Part shown: positions 1 through 8,875 of the stretch, in pieces
Position numbering within the stretch: position 1 is the first letter of the stretch
How the letters are laid out: each line of letters starts with the position of its first letter
Assembly: GCA_012800735.1 (NCBI GenBank)
Contig: JAAZIU010000015.1
Location: 1 to 53,098, forward strand
Source: Clostridiales bacterium
GTDB taxonomy: Bacteria > Bacillota > Clostridia > Oscillospirales > CAG-272
Length of the DNA stretch: 53,098 nucleotides
Reading direction: 5' to 3'
Notes under the pieces: model-generated
Told to the model about the DNA's origin: nothing
Database searches by the model: none
The model's input: only the letters and a program-made list of their open reading frames with translations
Position numbers and translations under genes: made by a program

Positions 1-790
1 CATTGGAGGAGAAGTCCTCGCGGAGCATTCCGAATTCGTCTTCGCGGGTCATCTTGCCGTCGCCGTCAAGGTCTGAAGAGACCGCCGCTACCATCGGAAG
101 GAAGTTGTCGAGCGTCCAGCAGTCGTCCGCGACGTAGTCATACGGACTCGTAAGACCGTAGTTTTCGAGTATCCGTTTGTTGAAATAGAGAAAACGAGGG
201 GCGGTGAGGTTGCTCATCGAGATATCGGATGGCATCATATAGAGCTTCTTCGCAATGGAGAGCTGCTCGACGGCATTTTTGTCCCAATAGGGCGCGGTAA
301 AATCTGCATAGGGAAGATTGCTGATATCGAGATAAACATGCTTTTGAATGCCGTCCGCGAGAGAGTTTTTGCAATCCCATACGGCGAAAAAGCTGTCGTC
401 TCCGGCAAATACCGTCTTTGTTGCATAAGAGTCCGGTTTGGTGTTAAAAAGAGCTGTGATGTCGATGTTGAATTTTTCTTCGACCGCGCGGTTGCGCTCA
501 AATACGGCATCGTTGACGACTTCGCCGTTCATTTCTTCAACTTCGATCCAATAATCGTTATAGCAATCAGATCCGAAACGGACAAGGAACTGATATTCCT
601 TGCCTTCAAGGTCAATTTCGGGCAGGTCGGGTTCGTCCGATTCGGTGGTTTCTTCGGATGTATCGGCTGTTGTTTCAGCCGATGCGGTTGTGGCGCCCGG
701 ATCCTCCCCCTCCGAGCCGCAGCCCGCGATGATCGCAGCCAGAAGAACAATCGCTAAAACCACGGAAAATATCCGACTTAAACTGTTCAT
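1..790 (-). CDS. Extracellular solute-binding lipoprotein, 3' end outside window
   Basis: The reading frame is open from an ATG at 790 to the window edge (263 codons seen), so the C-terminal part is missing. Residues 1-24 form a lipoprotein signal (hydrophobic stretch, lipobox IIAGC, Cys24), followed by a low-complexity Ser/Thr/Glu linker. Beyond it the protein has the marks of the family 1 type sugar-binding lipoproteins seen four more times in this window: a GEVVNDAVFERN stretch, an ERF/EKFN-like segment and an EF-hand-like DLDGDGKMTRED loop near the edge. Role is probably substrate capture for an ABC importer; no permease is visible. AGGGGG ribosome site lies just upstream. The family assignment is firm by resemblance to its paralogues; the substrate is unknown. 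Confidence 0.85.
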   Translation of the reverse strand, partial: MNSLSRIFSVVLAIVLLAAIIAGCGSEGEDPGATTASAETTADTSEETTESDEPDLPEIDLEGKEYQFLVRFGSDCYNDYWIEVEEMNGEVVNDAVFERNRAVEEKFNIDITALFNTKPDSYATKTVFAGDDSFFAVWDCKNSLADGIQKHVYLDISNLPYADFTAPYWDKNAVEQLSIAKKLYMMPSDISMSNLTAPRFLYFNKRILENYGLTSPYDYVADDCWTLDNFLPMVAAVSSDLDGDGKMTREDEFGMLREDFSSN

Positions 791-835
791 TATATCCCCC
801 TGAACTTTATCTTTTTTATTAATAGCGTATAATTA

Positions 836-864
836 ATTATACTCTTTCTTTCGGCAAATTACAA
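836..864 (-). promoter_or_regulatory. Promoter of the solute-binding lipoprotein
   Basis: Read on the minus strand: TTGTAA (864-859), 17-nt spacer, TATAAT (841-836), 45 bases upstream of the ATG at 790. Confidence 0.65.
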
Positions 865-930
865 TATATTTTTATCATTTCAGATATGTTTTTTTGAAAA
901 AACTTACGATAATATTTATGGCGGTAATAT

Positions 931-960
931 AAAAAAGGACGCGCCAAGGCGTCCTTTTTT
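931..960. terminator. Rho-independent terminator, symmetric
   Basis: A perfect 12-bp inverted repeat (AAAAAAGGACGC / GCGTCCTTTTTT) with a 6-nt loop. It has T runs on both strands. It lies downstream of the minus-strand oxidoreductase gene, which it most likely terminates. Confidence 0.85.
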
Positions 961-1046
961 CGCTTTTTTCTGTTGTTAAGTGTCAATTTTATCGGGAAAT
1001 CCGATTCTGATTTGAAATGCGGCGCTCATCCGGTAATATTTGTATT

Positions 1047-2126
1047 CTATAAACTTTCCCGATAAAGCTCATCAATGCTTACGCGGCGTCCGGTCTCGTA
1101 TGACTTTATCGCGGCGTCGACCGCCGCCTGGCTTTTTATGCCGTCGCTTATAACGGCGGTATAACTGTCGGAAATTCCTCCAAGAAGCCGTATATACGCC
1201 GAGCTTTGGCTTCCGGCTTTGAAATCATCGGGAACCGAAACTTCGCGGAAGGTGTTGTCGATCCTGTCTTCGCCGACGCATTTTAAAAGCTTCTGCCGGC
1301 CGTTTTCATAGACAAACTTGAGAGAACCTTTTTCCCCGATAAGATAGAGTTCGATGGTATCTTTTTCGTTCGTCGCGCATCTTGAGAGGGTCACCGTGGC
1401 GTTGATTCCGCTTTTGAGCCTGCAAATCACGTTGCTCCAGTCGTCGGTGGTAACGTCGCCCCACTCGTCGGAATCGATTTTCTGCCTGCGTTTGACAACG
1501 GTTCCCATGTCGCAGAAGACGCTTTCGAATTCCTCTCCGAAAAATCTTACAAGGTCGAACAGATGCGACCCCAGATCGCAAAGCACGCCGGAGCCGGCGC
1601 GTTCTTTTTGGAACCTCCATTCCAGCCGCCTTCCTTCCCAAAGGCCGCTGTCCTTGATGTTTTTAAAGTAGATATGATAAAGTTTTCCGATCTCCCCGCT
1701 GTCGACGAGATATTTCATGTATCTCGGCAGAGCCCTGTATCTCCAGGAAAAACAGACAAATACCGGAAGTCCGGTCTCTTGCGATTTCCGCTCGAGCTCA
1801 AGCGATTCTCGGAAATTGATTCCGATCGGCTTTTCGACGCTGACGGGAAAGCCCCGGTCAAGAGCCTCCAGCGCAATCGGGACATGAGCGTCGTTTGACG
1901 TTGCGATATCAACCGCATCGACAAGCCCGGAGCGCAGAAGCTCCCGATGGCTTTTAAATCTTCTTTCCGGCGGAAGATTCAGCCGATTTCCGGTTCTTTC
2001 AAGCGTCGATTCGCTTATGTCGGCGATAGCGGTAATCTCGCAGTTTTCGTCCCACAGATATTCGGGGATATGGGCGCCGTTCATTATCCCTCCGACGCCG
2101 ATAAGACCTATGCGGTATTTTTTCAT
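1047..2126 (-). CDS. Gfo/Idh/MocA family NAD(P)-dependent oxidoreductase
   Basis: 359 residues. The N-terminal Rossmann fold starts at once, with the nucleotide loop GLIGVGGIMNGAH (residues 7-19). The family motif EKP at 98-100 contains the lysine that usually takes part in catalysis. The C-terminal alpha/beta domain follows, with a GSGVLCDLGSHLFDL segment typical of the family. Such enzymes oxidise or reduce sugars, inositols and related polyols using NAD(P). The substrate cannot be told from sequence. It has its own promoter and terminator and stands alone, next to a sugar-type binding lipoprotein, which suggests a role in carbohydrate use. Confidence 0.9.
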   Translation of the reverse strand: MKKYRIGLIGVGGIMNGAHIPEYLWDENCEITAIADISESTLERTGNRLNLPPERRFKSHRELLRSGLVDAVDIATSNDAHVPIALEALDRGFPVSVEKPIGINFRESLELERKSQETGLPVFVCFSWRYRALPRYMKYLVDSGEIGKLYHIYFKNIKDSGLWEGRRLEWRFQKERAGSGVLCDLGSHLFDLVRFFGEEFESVFCDMGTVVKRRQKIDSDEWGDVTTDDWSNVICRLKSGINATVTLSRCATNEKDTIELYLIGEKGSLKFVYENGRQKLLKCVGEDRIDNTFREVSVPDDFKAGSQSSAYIRLLGGISDSYTAVISDGIKSQAAVDAAIKSYETGRRVSIDELYRESL

Positions 2127-2167
2127 GGCTTGCCCCCTGTTGTTTGTTTAGATATATCTTTACGGTT

Positions 2168-2196
2168 ATTATATCAGACCGAAAGAGAATATTCAA
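2168..2196 (-). promoter_or_regulatory. Promoter of the Gfo/Idh/MocA gene
   Basis: Minus strand: TTGAAT (2196-2191), 17-nt spacer, TATAAT (2173-2168) with an extended -10 TG. It starts about 42 bases upstream of the ATG at 2126. Confidence 0.65.
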
Positions 2197-2214
2197 CATA
2201 TGACACGAAATTTA

Positions 2215-2264
2215 TAAAAAAACCGGCATATCTGATGTGTTTTTTCAGATATACCGGTTTTTCG
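2215..2264 (-). terminator. Terminator of the V-type ATPase operon
   Basis: Long hairpin with a 14-bp stem flanked by A and T runs. The single mismatch on the plus strand (C against A) is a G-U wobble in minus-strand RNA, so the structure is tuned for the ATPase transcript, whose last stop codon is at 2273. Confidence 0.85.
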
Positions 2265-2272
2265 ATTATTAT

Positions 2273-2971
2273 TCACTCACCCGCGAAACTGTTCGCCTTC
2301 CTGCGCTCAAGAATCGCCTTTTCCGCTATCATATCCTTGACTTTCATCTGCCGCGTCAGATTTCCGCGCTCGTTTTCTTCAAGCTTCATAACGATGCTGC
2401 GGATAGTCTCTTCGTAGCGGGGAATCATGATGTATTCAAGGGCGTTGACGCGGCGGCGGGTGCGCTCGATCTCGTCGGCTAAAAGCTGAGTTGATTTTTC
2501 AAGCTCGGCGAGGCGGACAAGGTCGGGCAGCATGTCGGTAAGCCTTTTGACGGCTGCGTCGAGAGAGCCGCTGGTGAAGGCGAAGCCGTAGCTCAAGCCG
2601 GCCGTGTCTCCGTTTTCGCTGTCGGCGCCGCCTGCAACGGCTGCGTGAAAGTCAAACACCGGAACGGCGACATTGAGTATCTGTTTTGAATCGATTTTCA
2701 GAGTTCCCTCTCGGCCGGGCAGCATAAGCGCCGCCTGCATTGCCTTCGGACTCATAACCGCCGAAGCCGCGGCAAATCCGTCGGAGACCGATTTCATCGT
2801 CTCGTCGATTTTTGCGCGGAGCTGGCGTACCTCGCGGATAAGCTCGAGGAACTGCCTCATCATCTCATCGCGCTTGTCTTTTAAAAGGCTGTGTCCTCTG
2901 CGGGCGGTCGTCAGCCGGCGCTTGAGATTGTTAAGCTCCATCCTCGTCGGATTGACTTGAATCTCTGCCAT
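2273..2971 (-). CDS. ntpD: V-type ATP synthase subunit D (central stalk)
   Basis: 232 residues, last gene of the ATPase operon. It opens with the family start MAEIQVNPTRMELNNLKRRL, and most of the chain is predicted helical, with heptad-like segments at both ends that form the antiparallel coiled coil of the rotor shaft inside the A3B3 head. It is somewhat longer than typical D subunits (about 210), with a short extra stretch near residues 125-140 (GGADSENGDTAGL). It follows subunit B by 28 nt. Function follows from family and from the operon context. Confidence 0.95.
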   Translation of the reverse strand: MAEIQVNPTRMELNNLKRRLTTARRGHSLLKDKRDEMMRQFLELIREVRQLRAKIDETMKSVSDGFAAASAVMSPKAMQAALMLPGREGTLKIDSKQILNVAVPVFDFHAAVAGGADSENGDTAGLSYGFAFTSGSLDAAVKRLTDMLPDLVRLAELEKSTQLLADEIERTRRRVNALEYIMIPRYEETIRSIVMKLEENERGNLTRQMKVKDMIAEKAILERRKANSFAGE

Positions 2972-2999
2972 ATGGGTTTACCTCGGTTATATTCTTTGC

Positions 3000-4421
3000 T
3001 TATCTTGCGGCGAGTTCGCGGCGGGGTGTGCCGTCGTCATTATAAGGCCAGTATTTCTCGATAAGTTCCGGTCTGATACGCTTTAGTTCGGATTTCGGGA
3101 AGATGGTCAGCAGCTCCCAGCCGATATCGAGGGTGCGGTCGATGCTGCGGTTTTCGTGGAAGCCCTGATTTACATATTTCTCTTCGAACCTGTCGGCGAA
3201 TTCTGCGTAAAGCCGGTCGGTCGGGGTCAGCGCCGCTTCGCCTAAAACTACCATAAGCTCTTTCGCTTCCTTGCCGCGGGCGTAGTTGGCGAAAAGCTGG
3301 TTCATGATGTTCTTGTGGTCGTCGCGAGTCTTGCCTTCGCCTATTCCCTTGTCTTTTAGACGGGAGAGGGAGGGCAGAACGTCTATCGGCGGCGTTATAT
3401 TCTTGCGGTGAAGCTCGCGGGAGAGGATAATCTGTCCTTCGGTGATGTAGCCGGTAAGGTCGGGGATCGGATGGGTCTTGTCGTCTTCCGGCATCGTCAG
3501 AATCGGTATCAGCGTGATACTGCCGTCGCTCTCCTTCGTTCTGCCGGCGCGCTCGTACATCGTCGCGAGGTCGGTGTAAAGATATCCCGGATATCCGCGG
3601 CGGGAGGGGACTTCCTTGCGCGCGGCGGAAACTTCGCGAAGCGCCTCGGCGTAGTTGGTGATGTCCGTCAGGATGACAAGAACGTGCATCTGCTTTTCAA
3701 ACGCCAGATATTCGGCGGCGGTAAGCGCCATACGCGGCGTCTCGATGCGCTCTATCGCAGCGTCGGACGCTAAATTTATAAACAGAACGGTGCGGTCGAT
3801 GGCGCCGGTCTTTTTGAAGTCGGAGATGAAGAAATCGGCTTCTTCAAAGGTAATTCCGATGGCGGCGAAAACAACGGCGAACTTGGCGTCGTCAGCGCCG
3901 GTTTCGCTGATAACTTTCGCCTGGCGCGCAATCTGCGCCGCGAGGTTGGCGTGCGGCAGACCGGACGCCGAGAAGATAGGCAGTTTCTGACCTCTGACGA
4001 GGGTGTTGAGTCCGTCTATCGCGGAAATTCCCGTCTGGATAAACTCGGAGGGATATTTTCTCGCCGCGGGGTTGATCGGCGTGCCGGAGATGTCGAGCGT
4101 CTTTTCCGGCAGTATTCTCGGACCGCCGTCTATCGGCTCTCCCATGCCGCTGAAAACGCGGCCGAGCATATCTTCGGAGACGCCGAGCTGAATTCCGTGG
4201 CCGGTAAAGCGCACCTTCGACTGCGCGATATTGATGCCGGCGGGAGATTCGAAAAGCTGAACCAGCACGTCGGCGCCGTTGACTTCAAGCACGCGGCAGC
4301 GGCGGATATCGCCGCCCGGCAGCTCAATTTCGCCGAGTTCGTCATATTTGACGTTCTCGACCTGTTTTACCAGCATAAGGGGACCGGCGACTTCTTCTAT
4401 TGTCTTGTATTCTCTTATCAT
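3000..4421 (-). CDS. ntpB: V-type ATP synthase subunit B (non-catalytic)
   Basis: 473 residues. It is related to F-type alpha/beta subunits, with the N-terminal beta barrel, a central nucleotide-binding-like domain and a C-terminal helical domain. The P-loop position reads [10 protein letters not shown] instead of a Walker A motif, as in all V/A-type B subunits, so it does not hydrolyse ATP but alternates with A in the head. Segments such as [20 protein letters not shown] are diagnostic. It lies 14 nt downstream of subunit A with its own ribosome site. Confidence 0.97.
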   Translation of the reverse strand: MIREYKTIEEVAGPLMLVKQVENVKYDELGEIELPGGDIRRCRVLEVNGADVLVQLFESPAGINIAQSKVRFTGHGIQLGVSEDMLGRVFSGMGEPIDGGPRILPEKTLDISGTPINPAARKYPSEFIQTGISAIDGLNTLVRGQKLPIFSASGLPHANLAAQIARQAKVISETGADDAKFAVVFAAIGITFEEADFFISDFKKTGAIDRTVLFINLASDAAIERIETPRMALTAAEYLAFEKQMHVLVILTDITNYAEALREVSAARKEVPSRRGYPGYLYTDLATMYERAGRTKESDGSITLIPILTMPEDDKTHPIPDLTGYITEGQIILSRELHRKNITPPIDVLPSLSRLKDKGIGEGKTRDDHKNIMNQLFANYARGKEAKELMVVLGEAALTPTDRLYAEFADRFEEKYVNQGFHENRSIDRTLDIGWELLTIFPKSELKRIRPELIEKYWPYNDDGTPRRELAAR

Positions 4422-4435
4422 TTATAACGTCCCCC

Positions 4436-6196
4436 TTATCTTGCTTCGGCGACAAGCGCTTCAAGCTCGGAATCAAGCTCGGCCGAAATCGCCGGATAAT
4501 CGGTTTCGAAAGTGCTTAAGGTTTTGGCGCGGCCGATTTTCTCGCGGACCGGCAGAGTTACGACTTTTTCAAGGTCGGCTCCCGCATCGACGGCGGCTTT
4601 CGCCTTGTCGTGGAAAGACAGCACCAATTTAATCAGCGCATACTGCTTTTTGAGGGAACAGTAGCTGTCCTCCGGGTCGAAGCTGTCCTGCTGCAGGAAG
4701 TCCTCGCGGATAGACCTTGCCGTCTCCATTATAAGCCGGTCGTCGCTCGACAGCGCGTCGATTCCGACTAACTTGACAATCTCGTCAAGCTCAGCTTCGA
4801 TCTGGAGGATGCGGAGAGTCTCCGCCATCTTGTCTATCCAGTCCTGACCCAAATTCGAGAGATACCACGGCTCAAGTCTGTCTTTGTAAAGCGAGTAGGA
4901 GCGCAGCCAGTTAATAGCCGGGAAGTGTCGCCGGTATGCCAGCGCCGAGTCAAGTCCCCAGAAGACTTTTACGATACGCAATGTCGCCTGAGTTACCGGC
5001 TCGGAAAGGTCGCCGCCCTGAGGGGAAACGGCTCCGATTGCAGAAAGTGAACCGGTTCTTCTGTCGGAACCTTGGCAGATGACCGCTCCCGCGCGCTCGT
5101 AGAACTGCGCAAGACGGGAGGTGAGGTAAGCGGGGAAGCCTTCCTCGCCCGGCATTTCTTCAAGTCGTCCCGACATTTCGCGCAGCGCCTCCGCCCAACG
5201 GGAGGTTGAGTCGGCGATAATAGCGACGTCGTAGCCCATGTCGCGGTAAAATTCAGCTATCGTGATACCTGTGTAGATAGACGCCTCGCGCGCCGCGACC
5301 GGCATGTCGGATGTGTTTGCGACAAGAACGGTACGCTTCATCAGCGAGTGGCCGGAGCGCGGGTCTTTAAGCGTCGGGAATTCGTTCAAAACGTCGGTCA
5401 TCTCGTTGCCGCGCTCGCCGCAGCCGACATATACTACGATGTCAACCGCCGACCACTTGGCAAGCTGATGCTGAACGACTGTCTTTCCCGAGCCGAAAGG
5501 ACCCGGGATGCAGGCGGTTCCGCCCTTGGCTATCGGGAAAATCGCGTCGACGTTCCGCTGACCGGTTACCAGAAGCTCATTCGGAGGCAGCTTTTCGATA
5601 TACGGACGGGCAAAACGCACCGGCCATTTCTGGAGCAGAGTAAGGTCGACTATATCGCCGCCGTCGGTCTTTACATGACCTATAACTTCGGTAACGGTGA
5701 ACTCACCGGCGCTGATATCGACAATCTCGCCGGAGATGTTCGGCGGGAGCATTATCTTGAGAGTAACTACCTCGGTTTCCCGAACTTCGCCGATGATGTC
5801 GCCGCCGATAAGTTTATCTCCCGGTTTTACCGTCGGGGTAAATCCCCACTTCTTTTTGCGGTCGAGGGCGGGAACGTCGATGCCGCGCGGGATGTTCGGC
5901 CCCGCCATCTCATAGATTTTTGCAAGCGGGCGCTGAATTCCGTCGAAAATATTGGTGACCATTCCGGGACCGAGCTCGACGGAAAGCGGGGCGCCGGTTG
6001 ACACCACTTCGTCGCCGCGGCCGAGTCCGGCGGTCTCCTCATAGACCTGGATTGAGGCGCGGTCTCCGTGCATTTCGATGATTTCGCCGATAAGCCTCTG
6101 CCGGCCGACGCGGACGACGTCGAACATATTCGCATCGCGCATTCCCTCGGCTACTACAAGAGGCCCGGAAACCTTGAGGATCTTGCCTGTGACCAT
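4436..6196 (-). CDS. ntpA: V-type ATP synthase subunit A (catalytic)
   Basis: 586 residues. It carries the A-type bulge domain between about residues 115 and 190 and a full Walker A motif GPFGSGKT at 232-239. The arginine and glutamate-rich [20 protein letters not shown] stretch follows, as in catalytic A subunits. It hydrolyses or makes ATP at the interface with subunit B. The ATG at 6196 has an AAAGG ribosome site about 10 bases upstream. A 115-bp spacer with a TGTCCGG/CCGGACA hairpin separates it from the upstream F gene, the longest gap in the operon. Confidence 0.98.
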   Translation of the reverse strand: MVTGKILKVSGPLVVAEGMRDANMFDVVRVGRQRLIGEIIEMHGDRASIQVYEETAGLGRGDEVVSTGAPLSVELGPGMVTNIFDGIQRPLAKIYEMAGPNIPRGIDVPALDRKKKWGFTPTVKPGDKLIGGDIIGEVRETEVVTLKIMLPPNISGEIVDISAGEFTVTEVIGHVKTDGGDIVDLTLLQKWPVRFARPYIEKLPPNELLVTGQRNVDAIFPIAKGGTACIPGPFGSGKTVVQHQLAKWSAVDIVVYVGCGERGNEMTDVLNEFPTLKDPRSGHSLMKRTVLVANTSDMPVAAREASIYTGITIAEFYRDMGYDVAIIADSTSRWAEALREMSGRLEEMPGEEGFPAYLTSRLAQFYERAGAVICQGSDRRTGSLSAIGAVSPQGGDLSEPVTQATLRIVKVFWGLDSALAYRRHFPAINWLRSYSLYKDRLEPWYLSNLGQDWIDKMAETLRILQIEAELDEIVKLVGIDALSSDDRLIMETARSIREDFLQQDSFDPEDSYCSLKKQYALIKLVLSFHDKAKAAVDAGADLEKVVTLPVREKIGRAKTLSTFETDYPAISAELDSELEALVAEAR

Positions 6197-6311
6197 AGTT
6201 TGGTTTTCCTTTCATGTCCGGACTCGGACCGGACAGGATTTTTATATGCGGACGGCGGAAAAAACGCGCCGCCCTAAAAAGTCTTATGTTTGCCGCATCA
6301 AATTCTGCGGT

Positions 6312-6647
6312 TCAGATGATATTTGAGCCGACCGCCTTTTCGACAATCCTTTTCAGTCTGTCGGCAGACCATCCGTCCCCGTCCGATTCTGTCGGAAGCG
6401 GGATTACCGCCGGGAAGGGACTGCTGCTGAAGCTATTAAGAGTATCTTCAATTTGACGGGCGTATTTTTCGGATATGAATATAATGGCGCAGCTTTTGGC
6501 GCAGTCAAGAAGCGCCTCGCGCGCCTCCTCGGCCGAGGAGCACTCACGGACGTCAAAACCGACTGCCATAAATCCGATAATTGAATCAAGGTCGCCTATT
6601 ACGGCGATGCCCCTCGGAGTTGGTGCATGACTTTTGTTTTCCTGCAT
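6312..6647 (-). CDS. ntpF: V-type ATP synthase subunit F (central stalk)
   Basis: 111 residues, small Rossmann-like fold. It starts with a short polar leader, then GIAVIGDLDSIIGFMAVGFDV, which matches the opening beta strand and helix of V/A-type F subunits. This protein sits on the side of the D shaft and modulates coupling. The gene lies 9 nt downstream of subunit C and upstream of A, the usual position. The Enterococcus hirae operon calls this gene ntpG; I use F for the general subunit name. Confidence 0.9.
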   Translation of the reverse strand: MQENKSHAPTPRGIAVIGDLDSIIGFMAVGFDVRECSSAEEAREALLDCAKSCAIIFISEKYARQIEDTLNSFSSSPFPAVIPLPTESDGDGWSADRLKRIVEKAVGSNII

Positions 6648-6656
6648 AATGTCTCC

Positions 6657-7667
6657 TTACTGCCACCACGCGCGCAGCCGTCGCCGCAGCTCGCGGCTGT
6701 CAACTCCGCCGTTCTTGCCGGCGTAGATTATCCGGAGGTTCTTTGCCTCGTATTCGACAAAGCTGAGATAAGCCGCAGGAACTTCGGGACCGTAAGCCAG
6801 GTATTTTGTCTTTGAAAACAGGCTCAGATAATAATCGTCGGCCGCGCGCTCTATCGATTCAAAGCTAAAATCGTCGCCGCAGGCGTCACGGATGCTTCGG
6901 AATTCGGTCTTTCGCAGGCTTTCCCAAAGTTCCTCCTCGCTTGAAGGCTCGGTGAATCGCTCGGTTTTAAGCGTACCGCCTTCAATCAGGGCGTCGTTCA
7001 ACAGTCTGCCGCCGGCGTTCATGCGCAGTATACGCAGCGCGGTAAGAATATTGGTAAGATCGATCTTAAGCCTAACGGCTTCGGAAAACGCATGAACTCC
7101 GCTTTTGCCTGCAAGCTCCAGCATATCGGCGTAAAGGGCGCGGTCAAGGGCGAGGTCGATCAGTTTCGGGTCGCGCAGACGGCTGTATTCGGCGCGGGAG
7201 GTTTCCGCCGCCTTCGCCATATTTTTCGGCAAAGCCGAATAATCCTCCGACTGAATCGCTTCGTAAACGTCAAGCGGGGAGACGGTCGCGAAATCATACA
7301 TTCCGGCGAGGGTGTTTTCAAGCGTCCGGCTGCGGATGAAGCACTTCAGCGCGTATTTTATGTTGTGACAGTCGTAAGGATAGCGGAAGATGTCAAAGGC
7401 TTTTTCGTTGCCGGAAGCTCCCGACATCTCGGCGATATCTTTATAAGTCTGTCCTAAAATCGCATCCAAAGCCTCGTCGGGCGGCAGTTCCGCCGCGACG
7501 CCGAAGCCTTGCGCGTATTCAGATATGCCCCGACGAACCTCCTCCGCATCTCTTGCGTCGCATAAGCGATAGCTGCCTTCCCGCCCGGAAAGGCGGGTTT
7601 CAAGCTTCCTTGAGCGGGCGGAGGCGTAGAGAAAGTCTTCCGGCCGGACTTTTTTAGCCGTTTTCAT
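6657..7667 (-). CDS. ntpC: V-type ATP synthase subunit C (d-type adaptor)
   Basis: About 336 residues, the usual size for this funnel-shaped helical protein that joins the D/F shaft to the membrane rotor ring. Segments such as DIFRYPYDCHNIKYALKCF and the repeated helical pattern are typical of the family. The ATG at 7667 overlaps the stop codon of subunit E; a GTG one codon upstream (7670) is also possible, but the GGTGAT ribosome site at 7678-7673 is better spaced for the ATG. The overlap implies translational coupling with E. Confidence 0.93.
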   Translation of the reverse strand: MKTAKKVRPEDFLYASARSRKLETRLSGREGSYRLCDARDAEEVRRGISEYAQGFGVAAELPPDEALDAILGQTYKDIAEMSGASGNEKAFDIFRYPYDCHNIKYALKCFIRSRTLENTLAGMYDFATVSPLDVYEAIQSEDYSALPKNMAKAAETSRAEYSRLRDPKLIDLALDRALYADMLELAGKSGVHAFSEAVRLKIDLTNILTALRILRMNAGGRLLNDALIEGGTLKTERFTEPSSEEELWESLRKTEFRSIRDACGDDFSFESIERAADDYYLSLFSKTKYLAYGPEVPAAYLSFVEYEAKNLRIIYAGKNGGVDSRELRRRLRAWWQ

Positions 7668-8311
7668 CACATATCACCGAAAAGCAGCGAGACGGCGCCG
7701 GCTTCCGCCGAAGGACGAAGCTGCTCAATCAGTTTTTCCGCGGAACAGTTTGTAAGCACCTGACCGCAGCGGAGAATGAAACCGTTGTTTATTTCATCGG
7801 CATCGGCGCCGCGGATAAGCGTTTTGCCGCAGTCCGAAGCGGTTTTGCGGCCGGCTTCAAGAAGCATATCGGAAAGCGCCGCGTCGGCGGGAGCGAATCT
7901 GACTTCGTATTCATCGGTCAGAACAAAATCCGGGTCGGCTATGACCGCCGCGTTTTCGCGGTCGACATTTGATTTTATCGCGGCAGCAAGCAGCTTTTCT
8001 AAAAAATCGGGGTAACCGGGGTCGGACGGCAGCTTTTCAAGCGCCAGAGCGAAAGCTTCGTCGAGCAGCCGGTTTTTCTCCTCAAGTATCATGTTTCGCC
8101 GGACATTGGAGCCGGAGGAGTCGACTCTTGCGAGCATCGCTTCGCACTCCGACTGCGCTTCCGCTTCGGAGCGGGAGCGCAGCGCTTCCGCCTGAGCTTT
8201 ATAGCTTTCAGCGAGGCTGTCCGCGTCGGCTTTGGCAGCCGTCAATATTGCGTCGGCCTCGGCGCGCGCGTCGGATAAGATTCGTCCGGTTATCTTTTCA
8301 ATGCCTTCCAT
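7667..8311 (-). CDS. ntpE: V-type ATP synthase subunit E (peripheral stalk)
   Basis: 214 residues. The N-terminal half is a long Ala/Glu/Lys-rich helix (residues 1-100), the partner of subunit H in the right-handed coiled coil of the peripheral stalk. The C-terminal half is a small alpha/beta domain that binds the top of the A3B3 head, with the family-typical DEINNGFILRCG stretch. It is followed directly by subunit C, with overlapping stop and start, and preceded by the rotor subunit K with a 7-nt gap. Confidence 0.92.
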   Translation of the reverse strand: MEGIEKITGRILSDARAEADAILTAAKADADSLAESYKAQAEALRSRSEAEAQSECEAMLARVDSSGSNVRRNMILEEKNRLLDEAFALALEKLPSDPGYPDFLEKLLAAAIKSNVDRENAAVIADPDFVLTDEYEVRFAPADAALSDMLLEAGRKTASDCGKTLIRGADADEINNGFILRCGQVLTNCSAEKLIEQLRPSAEAGAVSLLFGDM

Positions 8312-8318
8312 TTATAAA

Positions 8319-8825
8319 TCAGACCTTGAGGAAGATTATCATCAAAAGGGAGACGAGCAGGGCAAAAATCGCGTATGTCTCGACAAGAGCGGCGGCGGTT
8401 ATCGCTTTACCGATCTCGTTCTTCTGCTTTGCGATGAGAGAAATGCCCGAGCAGGCAACCTTTGCCTGATGGATGGCGGAGAAATAGCCGACAACGGCAA
8501 TAGGCAGCGCCGCGATAAAAAGATATCCGCCCTGAGCGAGGGTAAGATCAATGGGGGTGCCGAGAGTGCCGGCTTTTGCCATAATAAGGAAAGCGGTTAT
8601 AAGACCGTATATTCCCTGTGTGCCGGGAAGAGCCTGGAGGATGAGGGTTTTACCGAACTGGGTCGGGTCTTCGGAGAGCAGCCCGGAAGCGGCCTGTCCG
8701 ACCATTCCGACCGCTTTTGCGGAGCCCCATCCGGCGAAAGCCGCCGCGACGAAGGCGCCGAAAATGGCGAGGTTGTAGCCGGTGAATATCGTTGTGATAA
8801 ACTGACTGAAGGTGGTGATTTCCAT
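8319..8825 (-). CDS. ntpK: V-type ATP synthase subunit K (rotor ring proteolipid)
   Basis: 168 residues with four membrane helices, a fused double hairpin like Enterococcus hirae NtpK. The Na+ ligands known from the E. hirae ring all have counterparts: Leu66, Thr69 and Gln70 in LPGTQG, Gln120 in SAIHQAKVA and the carboxylate Glu149 in ALVETYAI. Only the second hairpin has the acidic residue, as in NtpK. From this I infer Na+ rather than H+ coupling. The gene lies between I and E, the standard location. Confidence 0.96.
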   Translation of the reverse strand: MEITTFSQFITTIFTGYNLAIFGAFVAAAFAGWGSAKAVGMVGQAASGLLSEDPTQFGKTLILQALPGTQGIYGLITAFLIMAKAGTLGTPIDLTLAQGGYLFIAALPIAVVGYFSAIHQAKVACSGISLIAKQKNEIGKAITAAALVETYAIFALLVSLLMIIFLKV

Positions 8826-8875
8826 GAGAAAATTCCTCCGATAGGATGATTTATATTTTATTATTTTTTGACGGT

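Noticed and set aside
1..790. Truncated or broken lipoprotein gene
   Set aside because: The frame is intact up to the first base of the window, so it is cut by the window edge and not a pseudogene.
3000..4421. Loss of the Walker A motif in ATPase subunit B
   Set aside because: This is normal for V/A-type B subunits, which are non-catalytic.
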